Source of the DNA: an uncultured Bacteroidota bacterium
GTDB taxonomy: Bacteria > Bacteroidota > Bacteroidia > Bacteroidales > SZUA-534
Assembly: GCA_937885735.1 (NCBI GenBank)
Contig: CALABN010000120.1
Location: 1 to 5,288, forward strand
DNA length: 5,288 nucleotides
Direction: 5' to 3'
The position numbers and the translations under genes were made by a program. How positions within the stretch are numbered: position 1 is the first letter of the stretch; every line of letters begins with the position of its first letter. This document shows, piece after piece, positions 1 to 5,288 of this stretch. The notes beneath the pieces were generated by a model. The model saw nothing but the letters and a program-made list of their open reading frames with translations. It was not told the origin of the DNA and made no database searches.

Positions 1-600
1 AACAACGACCTTGCTTCGGCTATCTATGAGGCTATGGATTTTGACAAAGCCGTTGCAGTTGCCGTCGATTTCTACAACCAACACCCCGACGAGACTCTGA
101 TTATTGTCACTGCCGACCACGAAACTGGCGGTTTGACATTGGCATCATCGTTCCGCTACAGCATTAAACCGCAACTTCTTCAATATCAAAAGGTATCACT
201 CGACTCGTTCAATGTCAAGGTTGCCAATTGGGCAAAACTGGAAACAAAGCCTTCGTTCAATGACATTCTCGACAGCATAAAGACTGATTTCGGGTTGGGC
301 AATGATGCATTGAAACTGACTGACGACGAGATTGCGTGGCTTGAGGAATCGTACAGCAAGGATTTTCTGAACAACAATGTGGTGAACCCTAACAAGCACT
401 ATATGGACGTCCGAGCCAAAGGATTGGGCGAAAAGGCAGTTTATCTGTTGGATAACAAGGCTGGTTTCCACTTTGCATCAGGCGACCATTCGGCTCTGCC
501 AGTGCCAGTAAGGGCTTTGGGCCAAGGTGCCGATTATTTCAAGGGAAGCATCGACAATAGCGATATTCCAAACATTATCAGCAAGGTAATGGGATTGTAA
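1..600 (+). CDS. Alkaline phosphatase, C-terminal part (5' end outside window)
   Basis: This is the last 199 codons of an alkaline phosphatase of the PhoA superfamily, a metal-dependent phosphomonoesterase normally exported to the periplasm or cell surface to release phosphate from organic esters. The frame is open from base 1, so the ATG at 34 is internal and not the start. The motif VTADHETGG carries the Asp-His metal-ligand pair at bases 115-120 (D369-H370 in the E. coli enzyme). A later GDHSALPVPV segment supplies the last metal-binding His at 487-489 (H412 equivalent). Between them lies a segment of about 110 residues, richer in Lys, Asp and Asn, in the place where family members carry a variable insertion. 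The nucleophile Ser and the upstream Asp/His ligands would lie left of the window. The reading frame is intact to TAA and is followed by a terminator, so this is the last gene of its transcript. The family is secure; the exact substrate is not. Confidence 0.93.
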   Translation, partial: NNDLASAIYEAMDFDKAVAVAVDFYNQHPDETLIIVTADHETGGLTLASSFRYSIKPQLLQYQKVSLDSFNVKVANWAKLETKPSFNDILDSIKTDFGLGNDALKLTDDEIAWLEESYSKDFLNNNVVNPNKHYMDVRAKGLGEKAVYLLDNKAGFHFASGDHSALPVPVRALGQGADYFKGSIDNSDIPNIISKVMGL

Positions 601-624
601 GAGTAATTTGTAAAAAAGATTCAC

Positions 625-662
625 AAACGGCGGTGACTTGTATGGTTACCGCCGTTTTTTTT
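625..662 (+). terminator. Intrinsic terminator of the alkaline phosphatase gene
   Basis: A 14-bp stem (625-638 with 644-657, two G-T wobbles) encloses the 5-base loop TGTAT and is followed by a T run that reaches 662. The core is ACGGCGGT paired with ACCGCCGT. It begins 25 bases after the phosphatase stop codon. On the opposite strand the stem is followed by only three Ts, so it mainly works for + strand transcription. Confidence 0.9.
627..660 (+). repeat. 34-bp direct repeat, copy 1 (terminator hairpin)
   Basis: Bases 627-660 match 1526-1559 at 33 of 34 positions; the single difference is T639 against C1538 in or beside the loop. The match stops immediately at both ends (A626/G1525 and T661/G1560). 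The two copies lie 899 bases apart in the same orientation and bracket the toxin-antitoxin operon. Confidence 0.9.
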
Positions 663-790
663 GGGGACAAACAACCAAACTTAACTTATTTTATCCACTT
701 TGTGAAAAGTGCATTACACATAAAAACCTATCTCATAGCATTGTAAAAACACAATTTACACAATCAACAACAAAACAATCCTTTATTTTA
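663..790. other. AT-rich intergenic spacer upstream of the toxin-antitoxin promoter
   Basis: I see no plausible reading frame here. The stretch holds two small inverted repeats: CACTTT/AAAGTG (696-701 and 706-711, loop GTGA) and TGTAAA/TTTACA (742-747 and 755-760). Neither is followed by a T run, and both are short enough to be chance in AT-rich DNA. It is also rich in CAA/ACA runs on the + strand. Confidence 0.5.
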
Positions 791-820
791 TTGTCAAAGT
801 TAACTAATTAGTTACCTTTG
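791..820 (+). promoter_or_regulatory. Bacteroidota-type promoter of the toxin-antitoxin operon
   Basis: The -33-like TTG lies at 791-793 and the -7 box TACCTTTG at 813-820 is an exact match to TAnnTTTG, with a 19-base gap between them. This is the arrangement recognised by the primary sigma factor of Bacteroidota. Transcription should start a few bases after 820, which places the start site at or very near the toxin ATG at 826. Confidence 0.75.
795..820. promoter_or_regulatory. 26-bp palindromic operator overlapping the toxin-antitoxin promoter
   Basis: A perfect 14-bp palindrome, TAACTAATTAGTTA (801-814), is flanked by one non-pairing position (T800/C815) and then by CAAAG (795-799) and CTTTG (816-820), which are reverse complements. 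In all, 12 of 13 base pairs of the 26-bp dyad are symmetric. It fills the gap between the promoter boxes and covers the entire -7 box, so a dimer bound here would block RNA polymerase. HigA-like XRE antitoxins are known to repress their own operons through such dyads. The binding partner here (the product at 1191-1499) is inferred. Confidence 0.75.
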
Positions 821-825
821 CAGGT

Positions 826-1185
826 ATGGGTACCAACCGCATATATATTAGAAATATTGTGGCATTCGGCAATTACTTCAAGGATTTCAAGAAGGGATTG
901 TCTCGTAATGTTTTGCAAAAAATATATCAAGTGTTCATACTCATTATGACTACCGAACAAGTGCCACAAAAATTCTTGAGAATAATAGTTGGCAGTGGCG
1001 GTCTATACGAAATACGAATTGAAGAAGGTGGCAATATATACCGTATTTTTTGCTGTTTCGATGAAGGAAATTTAGTTGTACTTTTCAATGCCTTTCAAAA
1101 GAAAACTCAAAAAACGCCTACAGATGAAATTGAACGCGCAAAAAGAATAATGAGAGAATATTTCGACAAAAAAAATAAAGAATAA
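826..1185 (+). CDS. RelE/HigB-type toxin (phage-derived Gp49-like family)
   Basis: The 119-residue product fits the Gp49-like/HigB branch of the RelE superfamily, whose members are generally ribosome-dependent mRNA endonucleases that slow translation when the antitoxin is lost. Recognition rests on the second half: GLYEIRIEEGGNIYRIF (about 59-75), a CFDEGNLVVLFNAF strand pair (77-90), the basic stretch QKKTQKTP (91-98) and a C-terminal helix DEIERAKRIMREYF (100-113). Arg64, Arg73 and the lysines at 92, 93 and 96 are candidates for RNA binding or catalysis. The domain seems to begin near residue 10, so the first residues are extra. The ATG at 826 is the only ATG before codon 41; GTG at 859 is an alternative start. 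No Shine-Dalgarno is present. The gene precedes its antitoxin, the HigBA order, with 5 bases between. Base composition is AT-richer than the phosphatase gene. The superfamily is secure; activity and exact subfamily are inferred. Confidence 0.88.
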   Translation: MGTNRIYIRNIVAFGNYFKDFKKGLSRNVLQKIYQVFILIMTTEQVPQKFLRIIVGSGGLYEIRIEEGGNIYRIFCCFDEGNLVVLFNAFQKKTQKTPTDEIERAKRIMREYFDKKNKE

Positions 1186-1190
1186 CAGTT

Positions 1191-1499
1191 ATGGACAAGA
1201 AGAAAATAAATGATTTAGGTTGTACACCTATCGAGACATATATCACAGAGGATTTCGGTGCACCAAAAACACCTGAACGAGAGTTGTTTGAATTGAGTTG
1301 CGACTCATTCATAATTGGTGAACGTTTGAAAATGGAACGCATAAAGGCTGGTTTGACTCAAGAACAATTGGCTGACAAAATTGGCACAAAGAAAAGTTTC
1401 ATATCGAGAGTTGAACACGGCCACGCCGATGTTCAATTGTCAACTCTCTACAGAATATTCAATGGGTTGGGAAAACAAATAAGCATTGCTGTTTCTTGA
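1191..1499 (+). CDS. XRE-family antitoxin (HigA-like helix-turn-helix protein)
   Basis: This 102-residue protein should bind and neutralise the toxin encoded just upstream and act as the operon repressor. The N-terminal part (1-40) is charged and contains a TPERELFE segment common in this antitoxin group. The Cro/C1-type helix-turn-helix domain spans about residues 43-96, with TQEQLADKIG (56-65) as the first helix of the motif and KKSFISRVEHG (67-77) as the turn and recognition helix, followed by LSTLYRIFNGLG (83-94). The ATG at 1191 starts 5 bases after the toxin stop, so the two are co-transcribed and probably translationally coupled; no separate promoter is visible. A terminator follows 26 bases after the stop. 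The likely binding site is the palindrome at 795-820. Family assignment is firm, the partner follows from adjacency, and the operator assignment is inferred. Confidence 0.9.
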   Translation: MDKKKINDLGCTPIETYITEDFGAPKTPERELFELSCDSFIIGERLKMERIKAGLTQEQLADKIGTKKSFISRVEHGHADVQLSTLYRIFNGLGKQISIAVS

Positions 1500-1519
1500 A
1501 AACAACATAATTCAAATAC

Positions 1520-1559
1520 AAAAAGACGGCGGTGACTCGTATGGTTACCGCCGTTTTTT
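1520..1559. terminator. Bidirectional intrinsic terminator between convergent genes
   Basis: The stem has ACGGCGGTGACT (1526-1537) paired with GGTTACCGCCGT (1543-1554) around the loop CGTAT. On the + strand it is followed by six Ts (1554-1559) and ends the toxin-antitoxin operon. On the - strand the stem is followed by C and then five Ts (complement of 1520-1524), which ends the large gene whose stop is at 1579. One hairpin therefore serves both transcripts. Confidence 0.88.
1526..1559 (+). repeat. 34-bp direct repeat, copy 2 (terminator hairpin)
   Basis: This is the second copy of the repeat at 627-660, with one substitution in or beside the loop (C1538 for T639). Loop-only divergence with perfectly kept arms is consistent with recent duplication, or with selection on the hairpin in a repeat family dispersed in the genome. 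Confidence 0.9.
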
Positions 1560-1578
1560 GTAGCCATATCACAGTCTA

Positions 1579-4500
1579 TCACATTTTTGTAGAAACGACA
1601 CAAACCTTTTTCACCTTTGTGACATTTCCTTCAAGGTTGAAAACCTCGCAATAGATTACGTAGATGCCAGTAGGTACACGTTTGTTATTGTCATCGAGAC
1701 CGTCCCACGCCCAAAAGCCACTCGTGCCGAGCATCTCATTGTTTGTCAAAGTGCGCATCTTCAATCCTTTGGCGTTGAAAATGGTGACATTGGCCACGTA
1801 GCCAGCCTCTTCAAAATTATAGGCTATTTCGAGTTGGTCCTCAAAGCCGTCGTTGTCGGGCGAAAACACCTCGCTGTCAAGACTTATCGACTGGTCGGAT
1901 TCCGTTTCAATTGGCTTGTACGCCGAATTTTGCAGACCAGGTGTGGCCCAACCTACATATTCAGATGCCGAATGCCAGTTGCCACTATTGTCGGAAGGCT
2001 GGTCAAAGTCGATGCGTTCAAGACTCACACCGTTCAATTCCTTGAGCAATGCAAAATGCATCTTGCTCGAGTAGAAAACCTCATCGAACACATTGCCGAG
2101 AGTGTCCAAAAGGACTGCAGAACCTTCATCGTCGGCCATAGCCGGCAACGCTGACACCTTGTATAAATTACCACATTTATAATTAGTTGCGATATTGTCG
2201 ATGTCAGTTGCAATGGCCACGTAATCGTGTGGCATCAAGATGAATCCTGGCGCATCAATGCGTTTTGGATTTTTGATATTTCCTTCCACATTATTGGCTA
2301 TCAAAAAGTTGTCGATATTGATTGCCCGTTCTGAACGATTGTAAAGTTCAACGAAGTCGCACCCGCCCGCAAAAGGATTGAACAATATCTCATTTATAAC
2401 AACATCACCCACTTGCGCATTTTCTGGCAGGCCAAATACCGATTGCCTGTCGGCAATGACATTGCCGACAACATCGGTAACCGTTGAATCGACAGTCAAC
2501 GTATAGGCCACCCCTTCGGCAATATTTTGGTCCAATGTTGCAATCACGGTAGATAATGTTGAACCTGAAATGGTTACAGATGAAACCGAGCCAATATTCG
2601 GTTCGATGCCAATATTGTCGGCATCAATGTCAACTGGCTCACTGAAAACCAAAAGCAAGGTCGATTCCGATGCGGGAACCACATAAAGCAAATTTGGTGC
2701 CACCGTGTCGGCATTTTCCTTATATACAGAATTTTGTGCACAAGGCGTGCCTCCAACCAGACTTTCAGTCTGCACCCAGTTGGCAGTTGTTTCATCAGGA
2801 TTGTCAAAATCGATGCGCTCAAGGCTGTAGCCACCAGATGCCTTAAGGTCGTCGGCATACCAATTTGTTTTATAAGTAGTGCTACAAATCGGTTCGTTGT
2901 CTTGATTGAAAATTGTCAATGTGCCAGACTGCGACAATGTCGGCATCTTACTGACTTTAACCACATTGCCATAAACCGAAAGGCTATCGGCGATAGTGCT
3001 TTTTGCAAGCAAGGCATAGCCCCCTGCCTCTATAAATCCACTTTCAACAGTATATTTCTTGTTGCCGACACCAAGCGAATATCCATTCAGAAAAATGTCG
3101 AAATTGCTTCGATTGTAAATCTCAACCCATTCATATTCAGGCAGTCCAGCCGACGGTTCAGGGGTTGCCATAATCTCATCAATGACCAACTCATACAAGT
3201 CTGTATTGTGAAACAAGAATGACAAAGTAGTATCATTCATAACATTTCCGCAAGGGTCGGTCAGGTTGGCGACAACGAGAGTGAAATCCTTGTCAGACTC
3301 AAATTCACGACGGAACGACAAAGTCAAATCCGTACCATTCAACTCGTAACCAATAGGGTTGCCGATAGACTTGACTGTATAGTTTGTCAGGTCAGACAAT
3401 GTTTCAATTGTCGGAATTTCAGACAGTTGAACCAAAAGTTGAGAAGATGAAAATGGCCTGAATCCGACAACACTTACAGGTTTGTTGTCGATGTTGCTTG
3501 CAAACACAGAATTTTTCTTGCCTGGTGTACCGCCAATATTGTTGACCGAGTAAGCCCAATTCTGCCAACCACCACAGGTGTTGTTTGGGTCGATGCGTTC
3601 CAATGCCCAGCCACCGTCGCCTTTCACCTCATCGGGAATAGACGTTTCCGTATATGTCAGGCTGTCAATGACAACACCTTCAGGCGAAACCAAGAGCAAA
3701 GTCTTGCCTGTATTGGTCAAGTTTGTGGTTGTGATAACCGAAACAGACTTGCCGTAAACATTAAACGAGTCAACAGCCGTATTGCTTGTAACAATCAGAT
3801 ACTCACCCATTTTAATAATTGAATCAGGGAATTGTCGGATTGTTCCGCTAATGTCAAGAGTCCAACCACCAAGTGATATGTCGCGCGGTCCATTGTTGAA
3901 AATCTCAATATAATCGTAATTCGGAAGTCCTACAACTGGCGACGGGTCGAACATTAATTCATTGAACACCAACCAATAAGGTTCTGCTGGCGGAATGAAT
4001 GTAAAACCTACTTGAAGGTCAGATATTTCAACGCCTTCCGCACTTTTCAATCCAGAGACGGCCAAAGTGTAATCGCCACCATTGAAACGTTTTGCGGAAA
4101 TTGTAACCTTTTGAGGTTCAGCATTGTCGAATATTATTTTCTCTATATCGATGCCAGGAATGGCATAATTGGAAACATTTACGGCAGTACCAGAATCCAA
4201 ATTGCCCGAAAACTCGACAACAATAGTGTTTGCATCAGTGCAAGTGGCTGAAACAATGCTTATTGGTGCTCTTTTACGACTAACGCAGACATTGTCGGCA
4301 TAGAACATTCCCGCCCTTGTCTTTGAAAACGAAAAATAGAAGCCGTGATAAGCCAACTTATTGTATTTGTTGTCGGTAAACTCGTCAGTATAAACGAATT
4401 CAGCCCCGACGGTGTCAGGTCTGTAGCCAATCGACCAAATGCCTTTTGGCTGTCGCTTTATCTCAAAATCGACTGATGTGTTGGCTTCCGCCCAAACCAG

Positions 4501-4989
4501 CGACGTGGTGAATATGGTTGTTTTCTTGCCTGCATCATACCTCAACATAACCAAATCCTTCGACGAGCCATTCATACAAACGCCAATGGCGTAACCACTT
4601 AACGTTGAACTCTTTAGTGTGTCATTGTCAGACATAAGGAAATACCCGAACTTGTTTGACGACGAAGGTGTGAAATTGCCAGTCTGAAGCCTGAATTTCC
4701 AGGTTGTCGTGCCCAAGTCGAATGAGCAATCGTTGTATTTTGCGGTTATGTAACTTACTGCCGACGTGTCGGTTAAGTTATGTTCCAAACGAAAATCAGG
4801 TTCATTCCCCACAGTCCAGTCAGCCACATTCTGCCATTTGGCAAGATTCCCGCCATTGAAATCGTCGACAAACAAAGTGTCGATACTCAAAGCGCTATTT
4901 CCCAACCCATTAGCCGACACAAACTTTACTTTGGGGCACAATAAAAATATTGGCAGACAAATTATGAAGAGAGAAATTTTTTTATTCAT
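1579..4989 (-). CDS. Secreted multi-domain lamin-tail-domain protein with FlgD/CHU_C-like C-terminus
   Basis: This 1136-residue exported protein is probably a surface or extracellular structural/adhesive protein; no enzymatic motif is visible. The start is the ATG at 4989, which puts MNKK and a hydrophobic stretch directly at the N-terminus. A TTG at 5013 would add eight residues before the signal peptide and is unlikely. Domain order: type I signal peptide 1-26 (cleavage after VSA); a beta-sandwich-like region 38-240 beginning FVDDFNGGNLAKW; then three rounds of an Ig-like domain (241-335, 503-595, 763-855) plus a lamin-tail domain (about 338-497, 600-756, 862-1024); then a FlgD/CHU_C-like domain 1034-1130 with FSPDNDGFED, VTIFNAKG, WDGLDDNN and PTGIYVIY. 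DNDGFED resembles a calcium-binding loop. The C-terminus suggests type IX secretion sorting, but it is not a clear canonical signal. The gene converges on the toxin-antitoxin operon and shares its terminator. Domain families are recognised by eye; the role is inferred. Confidence 0.88.
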   Translation of the reverse strand: MNKKISLFIICLPIFLLCPKVKFVSANGLGNSALSIDTLFVDDFNGGNLAKWQNVADWTVGNEPDFRLEHNLTDTSAVSYITAKYNDCSFDLGTTTWKFRLQTGNFTPSSSNKFGYFLMSDNDTLKSSTLSGYAIGVCMNGSSKDLVMLRYDAGKKTTIFTTSLVWAEANTSVDFEIKRQPKGIWSIGYRPDTVGAEFVYTDEFTDNKYNKLAYHGFYFSFSKTRAGMFYADNVCVSRKRAPISIVSATCTDANTIVVEFSGNLDSGTAVNVSNYAIPGIDIEKIIFDNAEPQKVTISAKRFNGGDYTLAVSGLKSAEGVEISDLQVGFTFIPPAEPYWLVFNELMFDPSPVVGLPNYDYIEIFNNGPRDISLGGWTLDISGTIRQFPDSIIKMGEYLIVTSNTAVDSFNVYGKSVSVITTTNLTNTGKTLLLVSPEGVVIDSLTYTETSIPDEVKGDGGWALERIDPNNTCGGWQNWAYSVNNIGGTPGKKNSVFASNIDNKPVSVVGFRPFSSSQLLVQLSEIPTIETLSDLTNYTVKSIGNPIGYELNGTDLTLSFRREFESDKDFTLVVANLTDPCGNVMNDTTLSFLFHNTDLYELVIDEIMATPEPSAGLPEYEWVEIYNRSNFDIFLNGYSLGVGNKKYTVESGFIEAGGYALLAKSTIADSLSVYGNVVKVSKMPTLSQSGTLTIFNQDNEPICSTTYKTNWYADDLKASGGYSLERIDFDNPDETTANWVQTESLVGGTPCAQNSVYKENADTVAPNLLYVVPASESTLLLVFSEPVDIDADNIGIEPNIGSVSSVTISGSTLSTVIATLDQNIAEGVAYTLTVDSTVTDVVGNVIADRQSVFGLPENAQVGDVVINEILFNPFAGGCDFVELYNRSERAINIDNFLIANNVEGNIKNPKRIDAPGFILMPHDYVAIATDIDNIATNYKCGNLYKVSALPAMADDEGSAVLLDTLGNVFDEVFYSSKMHFALLKELNGVSLERIDFDQPSDNSGNWHSASEYVGWATPGLQNSAYKPIETESDQSISLDSEVFSPDNDGFEDQLEIAYNFEEAGYVANVTIFNAKGLKMRTLTNNEMLGTSGFWAWDGLDDNNKRVPTGIYVIYCEVFNLEGNVTKVKKVCVVSTKM
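1918..4269 (-). repeat. Three tandem Ig-like plus lamin-tail modules in the large secreted protein
   Basis: Module 1 is at 3484-4269, module 2 at 2704-3483 and module 3 at 1918-2703, giving 262, 260 and 262 residues. Landmarks recur in the same order: an opening VFNELMFDP / VIDEIMATP / VINEILFNP; then YIEIFNNG / WVEIYNRS / FVELYNRS; then ALERIDPNN / SLERIDFDN / SLERIDFDQ; and a closing GGTPGKKNSV / GGTPCAQNSV / WATPGLQNSA. Modules 2 and 3 share the SLERIDFD and YNRS forms and look closer to each other than to module 1. The Ig-like parts contain the SbsA-type pattern of (V/L)xFS(G/E)..(V/L) followed by YTL or FTL. Confidence 0.8.
4912..4989 (-). other. Signal peptide of the large secreted protein
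   Basis: MNKK supplies the basic start, residues 5-18 form the hydrophobic core, and VSA (24-26) precedes NGLGNS, giving a good signal peptidase I site after residue 26. Cys18 is preceded by FLL, which lacks the small residue needed at -1 for a lipobox, so a lipoprotein is unlikely. Confidence 0.8.
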
Positions 4990-5007
4990 CTTTGTATGAT
5001 TTTTTAA

Positions 5008-5288
5008 AATCAAGTCGTTATTATTTATTTATCTAATAATCAAGTAAAATGTATATACGTTTCGAATAATTTTTCAAACAAAGACTTAATTTCTATTGCA
5101 AGTAAAAATAATGTTTGGGTTCCAAATCGTAACGGATTATTTTTAAATATTGCAGGGTGTTTTGCCGATAGCGAAATTTTTTCACATATAATTATCGGGG
5201 CAAATAAGGAGGAAAGCAAAACTTTCCCTGATAATACCATCTTCTCGATGGACTTCTCTAATGATGGAACTGATTATGCCTTAGGATT
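5008..5288 (+). pseudogene. Coding-like reading frame without a start codon, running off the right edge
   Basis: One + strand frame (codons from 5008, clearly protein-like from about 5083) stays open for more than 90 codons to the window edge in AT-rich DNA where stops should be frequent. It reads, for example, NNVWVPNRNGLFLNIAG and later FSMDFSNDGTDYALG. There is no ATG, GTG or TTG in this frame until the ATG at 5248. An ATG at 5049 lies in the neighbouring frame and stops at TAA 5067-5069; skipping one base there would join it to the long frame. Options are a gene broken by a one-base indel, a 5'-truncated remnant, a gene starting at 5248 with a misleading upstream frame, or a sequencing error. 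I do not recognise the family. The complementary frame on the - strand (5040-5240) looks like a shadow. Confidence 0.35.
5046..5078 (-). promoter_or_regulatory. Possible promoter of the large secreted protein gene
   Basis: Read on the - strand, TTTG (5075-5078) is followed after 21 bases by TACATTTT (5046-5053), which matches seven of the eight positions counted in TAnnTTTG (the last base is T instead of G). Transcription would begin near 5040, leaving an AT-rich leader of about 50 bases before the ATG at 4989. The match is imperfect in a very AT-rich stretch, so chance is possible. Confidence 0.4.

Noticed and set aside
186..471. Two - strand reading frames inside the phosphatase gene
   Set aside because: They are antisense shadows of a clearly recognised phosphatase frame, have no promoter or domain signal, and overlap each other in different frames.
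696..760. Two small inverted repeats in the spacer as terminators or small RNA signals
   Set aside because: The stems are only 6 bp, AT-rich and not followed by T runs, so chance explains them.
1118..1342. - strand reading frame across the toxin-antitoxin junction
   Set aside because: It overlaps two well-supported + strand genes and has no recognisable protein features beyond AT-driven Phe/Ser/Ile richness.
627..1559. Repeated hairpins as a CRISPR or integron-like recombination array
   Set aside because: There are only two copies, 899 bases apart, with no integrase, no cas gene and no spacers; each has stem, loop and T run of an ordinary terminator.
1834..3222. Several + strand and alternate-frame - strand reading frames within the large gene
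   Set aside because: They lie entirely opposite to or out of frame with conserved lamin-tail modules; their Arg/Cys/His-rich composition is typical of shadow frames.
4936..4938. Cys18 as a lipoprotein cysteine
   Set aside because: The preceding residues FLL do not fit a lipobox because Leu at -1 is not accepted, and a better signal peptidase I site (VSA) follows.
4987..5013. TTG at 5013 as the start of the large gene
   Set aside because: It would place eight polar residues before an ideal signal peptide start; the ATG at 4989 gives a normal MNKK n-region.
5040..5240. - strand 66-codon reading frame at the right edge
   Set aside because: It is the complement of the more convincing + strand frame, has no domain signal, and would lie across the putative promoter of the large gene.

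Overview
The window looks like chromosomal DNA from a member of the Bacteroidota, probably Bacteroidales-like. The reasons are moderate GC with AT-rich spacers, no Shine-Dalgarno sequences, a promoter matching the Bacteroidota consensus (TTG, 19 bases, TAnnTTTG), and a large secreted lamin-tail-domain protein ending in a FlgD/CHU_C-like module, an architecture typical of this phylum. No RNA gene, CRISPR array, transposase or integrase is visible.

Layout from left to right. (1) The 3' end of an alkaline phosphatase gene on the + strand, cut by the window edge, followed by a strong intrinsic terminator. (2) A spacer of about 160 bases, then a compact two-gene toxin-antitoxin operon on the + strand: a RelE/HigB-type (Gp49-like) toxin followed 5 bases later by an XRE/HigA-type antitoxin. 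Its promoter carries a 26-bp near-perfect palindrome that fills the space between the two promoter boxes and covers the whole -7 box, so autoregulation by the antitoxin is the obvious reading. (3) A second terminator almost identical to the first (33 of 34 bases), placed so that it also serves the convergent gene on its right. (4) A 1136-residue secreted protein on the - strand: signal peptide, N-terminal beta-sandwich-like region, three repeats of an Ig-like plus lamin-tail module, and a FlgD/CHU_C-like C-terminal domain. (5) An AT-rich right edge that holds the probable promoter of the large gene and a + strand reading frame that looks coding but has no usable start codon before 5248. It may be a broken or frameshifted gene continuing past the window.

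The phosphatase and the lamin-tail protein are both likely exported, and may be functionally related neighbours. The toxin-antitoxin pair sits between them like an inserted cassette bracketed by the duplicated terminator. The parts most worth following up are the operator/promoter/start arrangement of the toxin-antitoxin operon, the duplicated terminator, and the start-less reading frame at the right edge. I see no evidence for a wholly new type of system.
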